This document shows, piece by piece, positions 9,596 to 21,400 of a stretch of 64,000 nucleotides of DNA. The stretch is from assembly GCF_026262505.1 (NCBI RefSeq), contig NC_067206.1:4244879-4308878 (forward strand). The letters are read 5' to 3'. The position numbers and the translations under genes were made by a program. Positions within the stretch are counted from its first letter, which is position 1. Every line of letters starts with the position of its first letter. The DNA is from Trichomonas vaginalis G3. Its lineage: Eukaryota; Parabasalia; Trichomonadida; Trichomonadidae. The notes beneath the pieces are model-generated. The model was not told the origin of the DNA, did no database searches, and saw only the letters and a list, made by a program, of their open reading frames with translations.

Positions 9596-11030
9596 ATTTA
9601 TTGGCAAATTTAACATATGCTTAAGCATCAATATCCTTTAGCCTTTTGTCATTCCTGACCAAATTCCATTCTGTGCTTATGCCAACCTGCTTGAGATGTG
9701 CTTAAATATATGTAGTGGGACTGTGTGCAGGTAAATTTTCACACCGTAATTGTTTTACTTCTCCTGTTTCCTTTGAAAGAGTTTGCACAATACAAGAACC
9801 TGTACGCACTATTTGTTCCCAATGCAGCCAACACCAAACATTGCTTGAGGACCTCTCACATCCATAGATGTATAAATAGAACGCTACTGGGTCATGTTAA
9901 ATCAAACATATTGAGATATTATAGGATTGTCTCTTTTGAACTTAAAATATAGTGTAACTATTTCGGGTTGTCTTTTCTGGTTTGTGTCAGAATATTTTTT
10001 TATAATATTAATCTTATGTTTTTTCAGGGTATGTAAAAATCTTGCTTAGATATTATTTTTGTCATCTTATAACTAGTATACTATTCTCGTTTTTTCTATT
10101 GCATGTTTATCTTTGTTATCTATATAATCTAAATATAATGTTTTGCTTTTTTTTTGGGTCTACCTGTTTTCAACACCAATAAGTCATTAATAATACGGTG
10201 CTGGAGCTAACGTTAGACAAAGTGTGCATATCCGTTCCATTTCATAACTCTTAAATATTTCTTCTTGTTCGTCTCCATTATAAGTTTAAAGTAGCAGTTG
10301 TTGTCTAATGGAACTTTAACTTGTGTGCCATTATTCTTTAATATAGCCTACATGAATTATCATTGTTATTTTTCGGAATGAGTTTAACCGTATACCATTT
10401 TCTTAAGGACTGTACAAACTCCCATCTAATAGTTGTTTTCTTCAGTTGACAGAAAAGTCGCCAACAATAGTTTCACAATATTTTTTTGTTCGCAACTAAA
10501 CTTTGGTATATGTTTTCGTTAACATATTTTTCTTTTGCCTTCTTTGCTAACTCTCGTTAACACTATTCCTTATCTTGCTTTCTTTTGCTAAACTGATCGT
10601 TTAACATATTCCTTATCTGCCTTCCATTCTGCTAACTGCATCGTTAACATATTCCTATCTGCTTTCTTCCTAACGTCATCGTTAACCATTTATCCTTATC
10701 TGCTTTACAGGTCGCTAAACATTGCTGAAACCCATCCTGTATCAGCTTTTAGTTTTAAGGAACTTCGATGGTCCTTCATGATCCATGTCAACCCTTTCTA
10801 TAATTTCATTATCTTTTTTCATTAACTTATTCTTATCTGCCTTCTTTGCTAACTCATCTGTTATATCATATCTCCTTATCTGCTTTCTTTGCTAACTCAT
10901 CGTTAACAATATTCCTTATCTGCCATCTTTTGCTAACTCATCGTTAACAAATGAATGATATCTGCTTTCTTTGCTAACTCATCGTTAACATGATTCCTTA
11001 TCTGCTTTCTTCATTAGTCATTTAGGAAAC
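9596..11030 (-). pseudogene. Fossil of the collar-domain fibre gene
   Basis: This stretch follows 39,080-40,560 of copy B in order, with many differences: collar-domain segment first, then the middle, then repeated units ending in GCTAACTCATCGTTAACA. The repeat part (about 10.5-11.0 kb) appears to have more units than in copies B and C. It is heavily broken. Confidence 0.7.
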
Positions 11031-14000
11031 CTTTTATGAAATTCCTCACTTTAATTAAATCTTCCAATCTTCAAAAACTTTAGAAAATGCATTTTAATGC
11101 GTAATATCTTTTGTCTTCTAGTGGAATTGATGTTATAGTAATCCCGTTATTCCTTTTAATTTTTGAATCATAAATAAAATTTCTTTTTATATTTTGATAT
11201 CACTGCACCACCTTTGCAAACGAATTCGAAATGGTCATTTTTTTCAAATACTATCTCCAAATCTCCATATTTCAACATTGCGTATTTGTTCTGCCGGTCT
11301 TTGAATTATATGCATATATGGCGTATGTAATGGTCTGTGGTTGTCGTTGTTTATCCTATTATTACGATTAAAAATGAAATAGTTTAAATCTGTTATCTCA
11401 TCGCTATTGTTTTCTATTTGAAATTGCCATAATAATTTCATTCATAAATTCCTAAAATTCGACAATCAAATAGGTAAGTTAGGGTTCTAAATTAAATATT
11501 TGATAAATCCTTTTGATGAAGAATAAATGAATTCCGGATAATTGAAACGGGATATGATAAAAGAATTGTTTTAAGTTGATGGATAAAATGTTTTGTAATT
11601 GATGGGTAAGAGTTAAGGGTCTAATGTTTGATGCTGAAAATCTCATTTGGGGTAATTTAACTTTATCACATTTTGATTAAAATGAAATTAGAACCAGTGT
11701 CAAGAATAGCAAAACGCAGCATCCCCACATCTTTTTCCAAATTTAATATCCCCCAACCAATGAACGAAGACGAGGAGTACAAAATTTAATTTTCAAGCGG
11801 AAATTTAATAAGGTTAATTTATTTTCATCAAGTTCAAAAAGTTATCAGGTTTTGATTAAAAATTTTCTTCCATACCATAACGATAAATGATTCAATTTAA
11901 ATAACTTAAAATCAATGTATATCCCATTTCGTTATCACATTATTTATATACATATCATACGTTTGTAGGGTCTACGACCCGCCGCTATCGCGGCTCATGG
12001 TCATCTTTGATAAATGATAATATATCTGAAGGGTTTCTAAAAGAATGGGATTAAATTTACCACTCCACAGAAACGAAGTAACATTATACAACTTCCGCTA
12101 ACTGTTAAATTTAATTCACAGTTATTTATTCGAAATAATATTGATAATTGACATTTTCTATTACGATTAAACATATGGTAAAGCGTTATTTCCAGTGATA
12201 AACTAAACTAGAATTAAGATTACCGTCAAGAATTCATAAATTCACGAATAAGAAACATTCATTCATGTTATAAATTTTAGTGTTTTCAGAAAATATGAGT
12301 CAATGTCAATATTCATACATCGGTTATATTTCACTTCATTCAAATTTAAGTTCAACTCAAACCATATAATGACCATTTCAATAAGATTTTTCAAGATGGT
12401 AATTAACATGTATTGGATAGATTAAATATGAACAGATTGACAAATATCGAAATTTTTGTAATTTTGGTTTTAAATATCCCCCGATGGTACAACAAAAAGA
12501 TTGAAGTTTAAGATAAAGCTGATACTATAACACAAAAACAATTACAATGACCGATCCGACGATAGTGGGGATACAAAAAAGAAATAAAACAAACGAATAG
12601 AAATCTGGTGAAAGGGTCAATTATTTATCGATTATGATTTCAAAGGCATTATTATTCGACATAATGTTTAATGCTTGAATATAATAGGCTTAACAAAAGA
12701 AATTTTTCAAAGGATATTTATATTCATCAACTATTTTAATTATAAATATCATTATATTGTTAAACTGAAGTTTCAGTTGTTGTTCCGTTCTTTGATATTT
12801 ATTGTGCTAATATCCTTTATAATTCTATTTTTGCAACTGTTCCCGCTCAGTGAAACCTCATCGATCGTATGAAAAATTGAATCTTCAAACGTCTGAATCT
12901 TGAACATCAAAAGATGGCGAATAATTGTGAATTAATGATTCATAAAGCGAAAATAATTACCGGATTTGGATCAATTAAATTTATTATTGAATCATAATTA
13001 TCAGGTGTTATATATCACAGGTAATTTTCAATTAATTCAGAATTAATGTCCTATTTTATATGGCCATTGCGACTGGAATCGTAGATTACCTGGTTCCTCG
13101 ATGTTTGATGAAAGAGGTGGGGTATGATTGGATAAGTGGGAACTTTCAACAGGTTCTTACCGGGTTCAGTAATACTTGGTCTTTCCAGTTTCTCATCCTC
13201 CTCTTTTTGGTAAGTCACAGAGTTAATAAATTGGTTGAGTTGCTGACCTTGTTTAATTCAGGACTAACATTAACTTTAACATTTTGAATAAGTTCGTGAT
13301 TTATCATCATTTAACGTTATAACAACCGTTAATCTCTGCTTTTGCGTTAGTGTTCTTTGACTTAAGTGAAACGTCCTTCTCATTTTATATTGAATAAAAA
13401 AAAAAAATATATTTAAAATTTTATTTGTTGACTCGGTCATCCTGTTAACTTTTGAATGCACATTATTTCTTGATATTCTTTGTTTTTCTTCATTGATTTT
13501 ATTTTAGCATTCTTTAACATTCGAACTATTCTAAATGAGACGATCTTTATTTAGTCTTATTGCTTCTTTAATTAATCAAAAGTTATACCTTGTTGGATTT
13601 AAAGTGTTTCTTTATGCGAATTCCGCTTAACGTGAGAATAAAGTGAAGAAACTGTTTTGTCCTAACTTGACGTGGTTTTAAATCTTTGATCTGATAAAGC
13701 CCTTGTCTGATCTAGGTTGATTCTGTTTATCTCTTTAAACATTTGAAAACTGCATCGATAAGCAACTTTAAAGAATTTCTTAAGGCTGAAATTTCAGGTC
13801 TTAAATTTGCCATATTGACCAATACAACTGTTACATATCGTGGTAATCCATCCGGTCGCCTCTTCAAATCAAGCATTTTAATTCTTCATTCCTTGAAGTA
13901 AGAATATTGGATATAATGATGGTCTAATTAACGTTTGAATCCATTTTCACCATTCTCCATGTATTGTTTAAATAGCTTTCCATTTTCCAATCAAATTGTC

Positions 14001-15499
14001 ATAGGATATTACATTCAATATGCTTTTACGTTTAGGAATAGATCCGTCATTTGTTAATTTATATTCCCATTTATACTTTAATATTCCTTGACCATCCAAG
14101 TAACGACAAACTTTTCAAATTTATATCCATCAGGGTTTCCATTTGGACCGTAATGTCCTGCTTCTGTGCTTCCCAATTTGGTCCGATGAACGTTTTGGCA
14201 TACTGCTTGAGCTTCTGGTATGTTAAAACGTTTTCTCATTTGTTTGTAACATCCTTTTGAAGACCCGGCACAAGTTGAACTAATTCTTTCATTCCGTCTG
14301 GACTTTCAATAGTTCTATTATATGCATGCCCCTTTTTGTTTGTTCCCTTGGTTCTTTAATGAACCTGTCAGAAAGATTGCATTATTTCTGTCAATGTGTT
14401 AATTAATAAATAAAAAATAAAAATAATTATAAAAAAGTTATTCGAAATTTAATGAACCCTCCTTATTTAAATCAACTAATTATTTTTTCCAATGTTCTCA
14501 GCTAATCGTTGATCATTTGTGTGTAAAGTTCATTAATGCTCATTGGTAAATTTCACTTGATAAAGCATAACGTTCAAGCTCGTTGACGGACTAAAACCAC
14601 ACTGAAAATGAAAGGTGTGACTAGGTTTTGATTTAATGTTTGTGCTTAATGCTTTAAAGTATTGAAAGCCATGAAGAATGAACACTGATGTGTCGACATT
14701 GAGGTTAAAATCTGATTAGAAATATGATTTCTCATAGTTATTAGTTTTGATTGTCACCGCATCATCTAAAAAAATGAGTGAATGCAAAAATTCCTTCTAT
14801 CAAAATTTGAAATAGAAGTGTTTCAAATAATTCATTCCGTTGTTATCGAATATTTATCCTCTATTCCTTGCTTCTTGACTTGTATTATGATAATTCTTTA
14901 TACCAATACAAAGTTTTTTTAAATAAATCTTCTGCTTCCTTCATTGTGATAGTAATAAATAATTGGAATTGTGATTAAATCGCTTGTAAAGATTCAAATG
15001 TAAACTGAAGGTGAACCTGAACGTTGAGTATAAATTAACACCATGTGATAGGGGGACGTGTTTGAAGCAATAATGAAATAATTTGTTTTTTAATATCGTT
15101 AATGTTTACCTTTATTCTGTTTACGCTAATTGCTGGCAGTGATTGATAAAATATAGTATAAGCATTGCAGAATACCTGGATGTTTCATTAATTTTTTCCT
15201 TAAGATATGAGCATTTCTATTATCACTCAATGCCTTCATTAATCATACTCAATGCTACGTAGTATTATAATTACTCCGTGCTAATTCTTCAAGAGTGATA
15301 TTTAAATCGCATTATGATCCAAAACTAATTTATAATTTAAACATTTCTATTCATCCAATATTTCATCCATATGAATTTCTATACTGCGGTGAGTGTAACC
15401 TGTTGGATGATTATTCAAACCTTCATCCGGTGTACATGTCCAATATGACTAGTCCTAGTAAAACCAAACCTGAGGAGGATTTGTCACTTTGAACAGTAA
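11031..15499. other. AT-rich stretch, no supportable gene
   Basis: Only short ORFs are visible. One at 11,244-11,441 (minus) has protein-like composition (MKLLWQFQIENNSDEITDLN) but no recognisable family. A tract at about 14.0-14.35 kb also looks coding-like on the minus strand. A small GC-rich patch lies at about 11,970-11,995 (GGGTCTACGACCCGCCGC). I see no RNA gene. Confidence 0.4.
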
Positions 15500-16900
15500 G
15501 TTGTCATTTTTTCACACCCTGAATGATTGGATAGCGTTCACTTGTACTGTACTTGTGAGTTGAAAGTTTTCTAATCCATCAAAAGAATATACCCGCTTCC
15601 ATCACGTTGAACTGGAATAGTGATAAGAATGAAGTTTGGGGTTCTTTTTTTCCATGTTCTAGTTAATGGCGTGCCATTAATCTGCATTCAGTGGTCAGTT
15701 ATGGACAGTCCTCGTATTCTGTCTGTGCATTCATTCACTCCATCTAATCAGAAGCTTGAAAGGCATACCCGTGTAAAGAATATGTCAGCCCCTTGTGGTC
15801 ATCGGCTTGAATCGAGGAAGTTTCTGGAATCTATAGTGACCTGAAGACCTCTGAGCATTGGATTTTCTAAAACCGTATCTTTGCATTGCATTCTTCGAAT
15901 ATGTTTACACAACATCTGTAACATTATGAAAGAGCGTAATCGCATAGAACTTTGAGCTGATACCTTCAGGAGTAATGCACCTCCTTTAGTGACGAACGTC
16001 ATATGTTTTGAGTGCTGGAATCATGAATGGAGTCTTCCCTTACTAATAAACGTGGTATTGCTTTAATGATTCTTCAATTAAACCGTATCCTGGTGTAATG
16101 CATTTAATCTCTCTAAAACTGTCCACTTTTGTGCATGAATATAATAACTTCATCAACTGTGTGCGTTCAGCGATGTAGCGAGCTAAGCTTTGTAATGTAA
16201 ATATTGGAGGAAAGTCCGATTTGTTGGATTTGCTGATCATATTTATGAAACATGATTCATAATCTTTTCATAATTTTCATCAGGTTTCTTTTCATAAACG
16301 TAATTTTGTAAATCAGGCAACTCTTAACGGGTCAACCTTGAACAAAATACTAAAGTATCCTGAAAAACATATATATTGTAAGAATGATTCACCAAATGAT
16401 TTAGGCTATGCATCGAACGCCTGAAATGCTAACAAATCATTACCGGAATAAATCATATCAATAAGTGATATCAATCTCTTCTTCCTCTTGCTTTCTTGAA
16501 ACTCTGAAGGTCAATATATTTGACCCACATAGAGTTATCTATTTTTGAACATTATTATATAACGAATGAAACAAACCTTTTTAACTTTCCTTTCTGAGCT
16601 TTTGGTTTATATGTTGCAAATGCGAAAAGATCACGGGCAAATCCATCTGAAGATAACAGCATCCACCTCTTTTCGAGTTTCTAAACTTCTAATTCTTTAA
16701 AGTTTTGATTTGGAATGATTTTGTAACCAACGAATAAACGCATGCATTTAAAAGCGGCAATCACATGTGAAAGCTTTATTTGAAACGTAGAGTTTTGCTT
16801 TAACTTTGCGTTAATATATGTGTCACCTAAGTTGAATTCAACATCAAATGACGCGATTTGTAATTCTTAATGAGTTTGTTATATCATTCAAATATGGAGC
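15500..16900 (-). pseudogene. Broken coding-like tract, family unknown
   Basis: The minus strand carries protein-like segments in changing frames, such as TLQSLARYIAERTQLMKLLY and the 67-codon ORF at 15,799-16,002. A long decayed protein gene of region X is likely. I looked for polymerase B motifs (DTDS, SLYPS) and did not find them, so I leave it unnamed. Confidence 0.35.
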
Positions 16901-17139
16901 TATCGAGGAGTCATAGCTCATGAACTTTTCAAGTTCTCTATATAATAATCTTCTACCGCATAATTTTGCGAATTTTCAATTTTATCGTTTTCGGAATGAA
17001 TAAACACAGGTATTCCATTAATTCCCGGTTTAGTGTTTGGCACACAAATAGTTTAGTCCGTCATTTATTATTAAATATAAAAATCAAAATTAAAAACTGT
17101 AAAAATGAATGTTTTAATTTTATAATAGAATATATCAAG

Positions 17140-17360
17140 TATGGCTGCAGGTTCTTTTAAGAAACCTGTGGGATAAAGTAAAAAGAGGAGCCGCGCAATA
17201 AAGGTTTGGGGAAGGATTCTGAAGAAAAGGAGCAAATTGGATATTTAAGAATAAAGAAATGGTAATTAGTGACGTTGCTAGAAGACCGAAATAGCAAGCC
17301 TAATGCGATGTATCACGTAGATAAGGAAGCAATAAAGAAATATTAAATAAAGGAGAATCA
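17140..17360 (+). pseudogene. Remnant of an amphipathic basic peptide gene
   Basis: Plus-strand reading frames show short segments rich in Lys, Gly, Phe and Trp (for example SRAIKVWGRILKKRSK). They resemble in character the Gly/Trp/Arg-rich small virion-type protein at 51,341-51,553. It lies about 1 kb from the terminal-repeat-like hairpin, as that gene does from its terminus. Broken. Confidence 0.3.
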
Positions 17361-18189
17361 AGAAAGTTTATCTAAAAGACTACAACCGATACTAAGAATA
17401 AAAATAATATTTCATTTTTTCAACTATCTACCCCGTATTTTATTTAGTATTCCTTCAAGCTATTCCACCAACTGCGTTACCTGCTTGTGCTCCCTAGCCT
17501 GGATTACCGTGGCTTTATCACATTAAGTAATACTCCACTCTATGATAGTTCCTGCGTTTTTTCGCTAACTGGTGCCAAAAAGTTTGTCAACCGGGTTAAA
17601 TAATTTTTGTATGACCCAACTCTGCAGCTTTTCTTTAATTCTCATGCCCACTAATTTTTTAAAAGAATCCTGCCCGCATCATTTTTCTGAATTTAATATA
17701 ATGTAAAAAATATAATTTCAATCACTTAATGATTCTAATTGATTTTATTTTAAGATGATAAAGTAAACCGATTTTAAAAAATAAATGAAACAGAGGAGGA
17801 AAGAAATAAATGAAAAGTGAAATGTTCAAGCAACAAAGAAATAAACGTTGTTAACACACCCAATTATACGTGAAAAATAAAAAATTTTTTGCAGTACTGT
17901 TGAGAATTTAATTGACTATTATGGCAAAATAAAAATATTTGGAAGAATTGACAACATGTAAAATTGATAATGTTTAAAAAGTTGAGGACAGAGTCCAAGA
18001 CCCAGAGGTCCATGGATTCAAATTTCAAAAAATAAAAGGTGTTGTTAGTTAAAATCTAATTCCTCATCAGAATCACCTCAATTAATGAAAAAATTAGATG
18101 ATTTAACAAAACAGACTAGAATTATTGAAGAGCGTACACTAATCAAATTATTGATTTCATAAATCATGACTCTGTTGAGACCCGTGGTA

Positions 18190-18240
18190 CTTAAAGCTAA
18201 AGGCACAAAGTGCCCAGGACTTAAAGTCATCACTGAAGTT
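18190..18240. repeat. Possible relic terminal repeat of region X
   Basis: The hairpin GGCAC-AAA-GTGCC (18,202-18,214) sits in the context AGCTAAAGGCACAAAGTGCC. The right end of copy B has GGCTAGAGGGCACGAAGTGCC at the same orientation, followed in both by a CAGG/CTGG word and an AT-rich flank. The match is short, so it is suggestive only. Confidence 0.35.
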
Positions 18241-20968
18241 CAGGTTATATTCATTCAAATATTTCAATTTATTAAATGCAACTTCTGCTAGTTTATTTAC
18301 TTTTTTTCAAATACGATCATTTTGAAAGTCAATCCGTTTTTAATTTTTTCTGAGTTTTTTCATTTTTTCTAGTTCTGAACTTTATTTTGGATGATATTTA
18401 AATCCGTTAAATTCTTTTTCCTCAGTTTTGATCATTATTTAAAAAGAACTTTTGTGGTTGAATTCCGTTTAAACCATTTATATTAAATATTTGTTATAAA
18501 ATTCAATATCTGGAATTTAATTCCAAATTTTTGCATTTCAATTAAATTATTATCAAATACAAAAAGAATAGGTTTAATATTAAACTTAACCTTTATAATT
18601 ATACTTTCTACATAATCATCGAAGTAAACATCTACTTGTTTAACAGTTTCAAGAAATTGGTGAAAGAACATCCATTAATTGATTGACGGTTACGAATCTT
18701 GAATCCACTCAATTGTTCATACGACATTAAACAAATAAAATTATTCAAAAAATGGTAAGCATGAATTTTTTAAAAGTTTATTTTTTTATTCTGAACATAT
18801 TAATTTTCTAATTTCTTTTACTCTCTCCGTATATACTAGATTTAAAGAATTCAGAAACTTTTAACCATAATCGCCTAAATGTTTTCTTATCCCCTAACGT
18901 GTGCCAAGTTTATTAATATGAAACTGAATAAACTTTATCTTTATCTTTACACCTTTCATCACTTCCAAATATATTTATATCCTCAGTTTTGATTAAGCCA
19001 TTTTCATATTCATTAACGTTAATAATTCCAGTCTTTCCCTTTTTAAATTGATGTTTAAGATATTCAGGATTTAACAATACTCTACGTTTATATGCTCCTA
19101 ACTTAGTTTAAAGGTTTTTCTACAAAATTTAGGAATTTCCATCCTCTTATGTCATCAATGTATTTCCATTTCATTATTTTCAATTTCTTCTTCTCGTTTA
19201 TGAAGGTCTTTTGATTATGAACTCCATTGATTCCATGAAATTAAATACTTCTTTATCATTATATTTTATAGCCTCATTTAGCTTATTTTGGTTTCATATT
19301 CATTTATAATTCACAATCTTACTATTTATAAATTGAGTTTTTAACACATTCAGGATTTAAACAATGTTTTAATTAATCGCGGAATATCTCTAACATCAAT
19401 CTATATATAGCTTCTTTTATAAAAGATAAAAAAATAAATTATTTTAAAAATTAATGTTAATTTTTTTAATGTGGTTTTTATAAATTATATTTTAATGCAT
19501 CGTCTATATATAGATGTTACAAAAAAAAAGTCAGCAGCAACCCGCACTCATAACTACTGGAAATTTAAATTTTCGAAAATCGAAATTATACTTAATAGTT
19601 TTAAATATTCTTATATCAAAAGGATAAAGTTCATTAAGAGAAAAACAATTCTTCTTCTTCAATCTATTGGCGCATTTTATTTCTACCTGCCAAATAAGGA
19701 AGGGAAATTATAAGAACAACCATGGTGTCTTTAAAAAAACGCTATTTTTGATATTTTTTAACAACCCTAAATTTTAAGATTTTTTTCGAATTTTTTCGAA
19801 AAAAAAAAATATTTTCAGAACAGCCTTAACGGCTACAGATTAGGAAGCAATGTTAAGTTATCAAAAGAAAGGAGGTCTGAATATAGACAAAATATATCGT
19901 TTGAAGGTTGAAAAAAATCAATCTCTAATATTTGAGCCCAAAATTTTCGAAATTTTATATTTTTTGAAAAAAAGAGGCCACCGTATGTACGTTTATTTGA
20001 AGAGGAGGAGGATTATATTTTTGGAAAGGGTGAAACAGTTATGAATATGTTAATTATAATAATAATCATGTATTATTATAAAAAAGAAAAAATAAGCACG
20101 TTACAAATTTTTCTTTCTTGTTTTTTAACAAAATCTACTTAGAATTATGCAAAATATGACTAAATAATTATAAAATTTCAAGTTAAATTTTAATTTTGAT
20201 AAATAATTTTAAATATTCCAAAAATATCAAGTTCAGTTCGACTATGTATTAGTAATTCCTCATAAAGTGCCAAAACCCTATTAAAATATATGAACATTTT
20301 CAACAGTTCATGTTTTTATTTAAAAAATTTGATTGGATATTGAGCTTCAAACAATTTATTATGTAAATAAAAAATAATTAAATATATGTAATTTATTGCG
20401 TATTAACAACCGTAGTAAGTGCGATTCTTCCTTTCTTTCCTACTGAGATTTGAATTTGATTTCGAATTGTAAAGATGATTCAAAGGGAAAATACTAGCGG
20501 ATAAAAACTACCCTCCATGAAAGGGTCATAATTGGAGTCATTGTATTTTTTTGATATTTTTTTTGCTTTTCGAGCCTAAATAGGTAGCCAAGATAATGCC
20601 TAAAAATAAGGTTCTAAATTCTGAAGTTACATGAATGCTATCGTGTCACCCTTAAAGACTTCAAAATTTTTTTTCAGTTCGTATTTTGGTGATACACAAA
20701 TAAAATTAAGAAATCACCAATATATTTTCCTTATAGAATAAGGGTTTCGGTTTTTTGCGAAAAAAAAAACGTACAATACGCAATTTCGCGTAAAAAACAT
20801 TTAGCTAGCAAATTTCGAAAAACCTTTTTTTTTGGAAAAAAAAAACTCCCCACCCCCCGCTTTTTTAAAAAAAAAGGAAAAAACCGGTTCCCAAAAAAAA
20901 CCTTTTTTTTTTAATTTGCGGTATCATATTTTTGGAAAAATCTTTATGAATAAAAAAAAAAAAAAAAA
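18241..20968. other. AT-rich intergenic stretch with homopolymers
   Basis: No supportable gene. An ORF at 18,483-18,671 (minus, MFFHQFLETVKQVDVYFDDY) and a tract at about 18.95-19.4 kb (minus) have some protein-like character. From about 19.7 kb onward there are long A and T runs, densest at 20,750-20,965, which look like poor consensus at a contig edge. The left end of copy B begins right after an A-run. Confidence 0.5.
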
Positions 20969-21160
20969 GGGTAGTGGGCTCCAGGCACTTCGTCCTCTAG
21001 CCCTGAAGATGTTTTAGTATAAATTTGTCCGGACAAGTAAGGTCTATCGTCGCTAACAGGAAAAGTTACAGGCGTTCCAAGGAAGTATACTTTGAGAAGC
21101 GCCTTCTTCTGGTCCGAAAACATTATATAATGTTTCGCTTTTTTCACAAAATTATATATG
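20969..21160 (+). repeat. Left terminal inverted repeat of copy B
   Basis: It matches the reverse complement of 43,320-43,520 and the plus strand at 49,750-49,950. Landmarks are CTAGCCCTGAAGATGTT, TTTGTCCGGACAAGT and CATTATATAATGT. It has a tip hairpin GGCAC-TTC-GTCC. The outermost bases are obscured by an A-run. Confidence 0.8.
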
Positions 21161-21400
21161 TTTTCAATGTTTTTGTCATGACTTCTTCGTATATGTTTTG
21201 TCATGACTTTCTTCGTATATGTTTTTTGTCATGATTTTCATCGTAAATGTTTTTGTCAAGATTCTTCGTAAATGTTTTGAAGAACTGAAAGGTGTCACCA
21301 GGTCCCTCGGTCCCTCGGTCCCTCGGTCAACTAACATCTTTTTTGAAATGGGTGACACATGACAATTTTGACAACAGTCCGCTTTTTTACTTCACTTAAA
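21161..21400 (+). repeat. Subterminal direct repeats and GGACCGAG block
   Basis: Four to five units of a 25-30-bp repeat (core GTCATGACTTCTTCGTA) lead into the block at 21,290-21,358. That block has GGTGTCACC, then three copies of TCCCTCGG, then CAACTAACATCTTTTT, and closes with GGGTGACAC. The block recurs at 33,675-33,745 and, reversed, at 59,845-59,918. Candidate replication or packaging signal (inference). Confidence 0.6.

Larger units (their letters stand above)
9441..18240 (+). mobile_element. Decayed relative of the PLV elements (region X)
   Basis: Three traces suggest a more diverged element, in the same direction as copy B: a fibre-gene fossil at 9.6-11.0 kb, an amphipathic basic peptide tract at about 17.15-17.35 kb, and a terminal-repeat-like hairpin at about 18.20 kb. 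Much of the rest reads as coding-like but broken in all frames, with far more than ten breaks. The high noise could be decay or an unpolished contig end. The limits are approximate. Confidence 0.4.

Noticed and set aside
13060-13287. 75-codon hydrophobic ORF
   Set aside because: No conserved feature or neighbour support in a noisy region.
15500-16900. Possible polymerase B gene in region X
   Set aside because: Segments looked suggestive, but no DTDS, SLYPS or exonuclease motif could be found in any frame.
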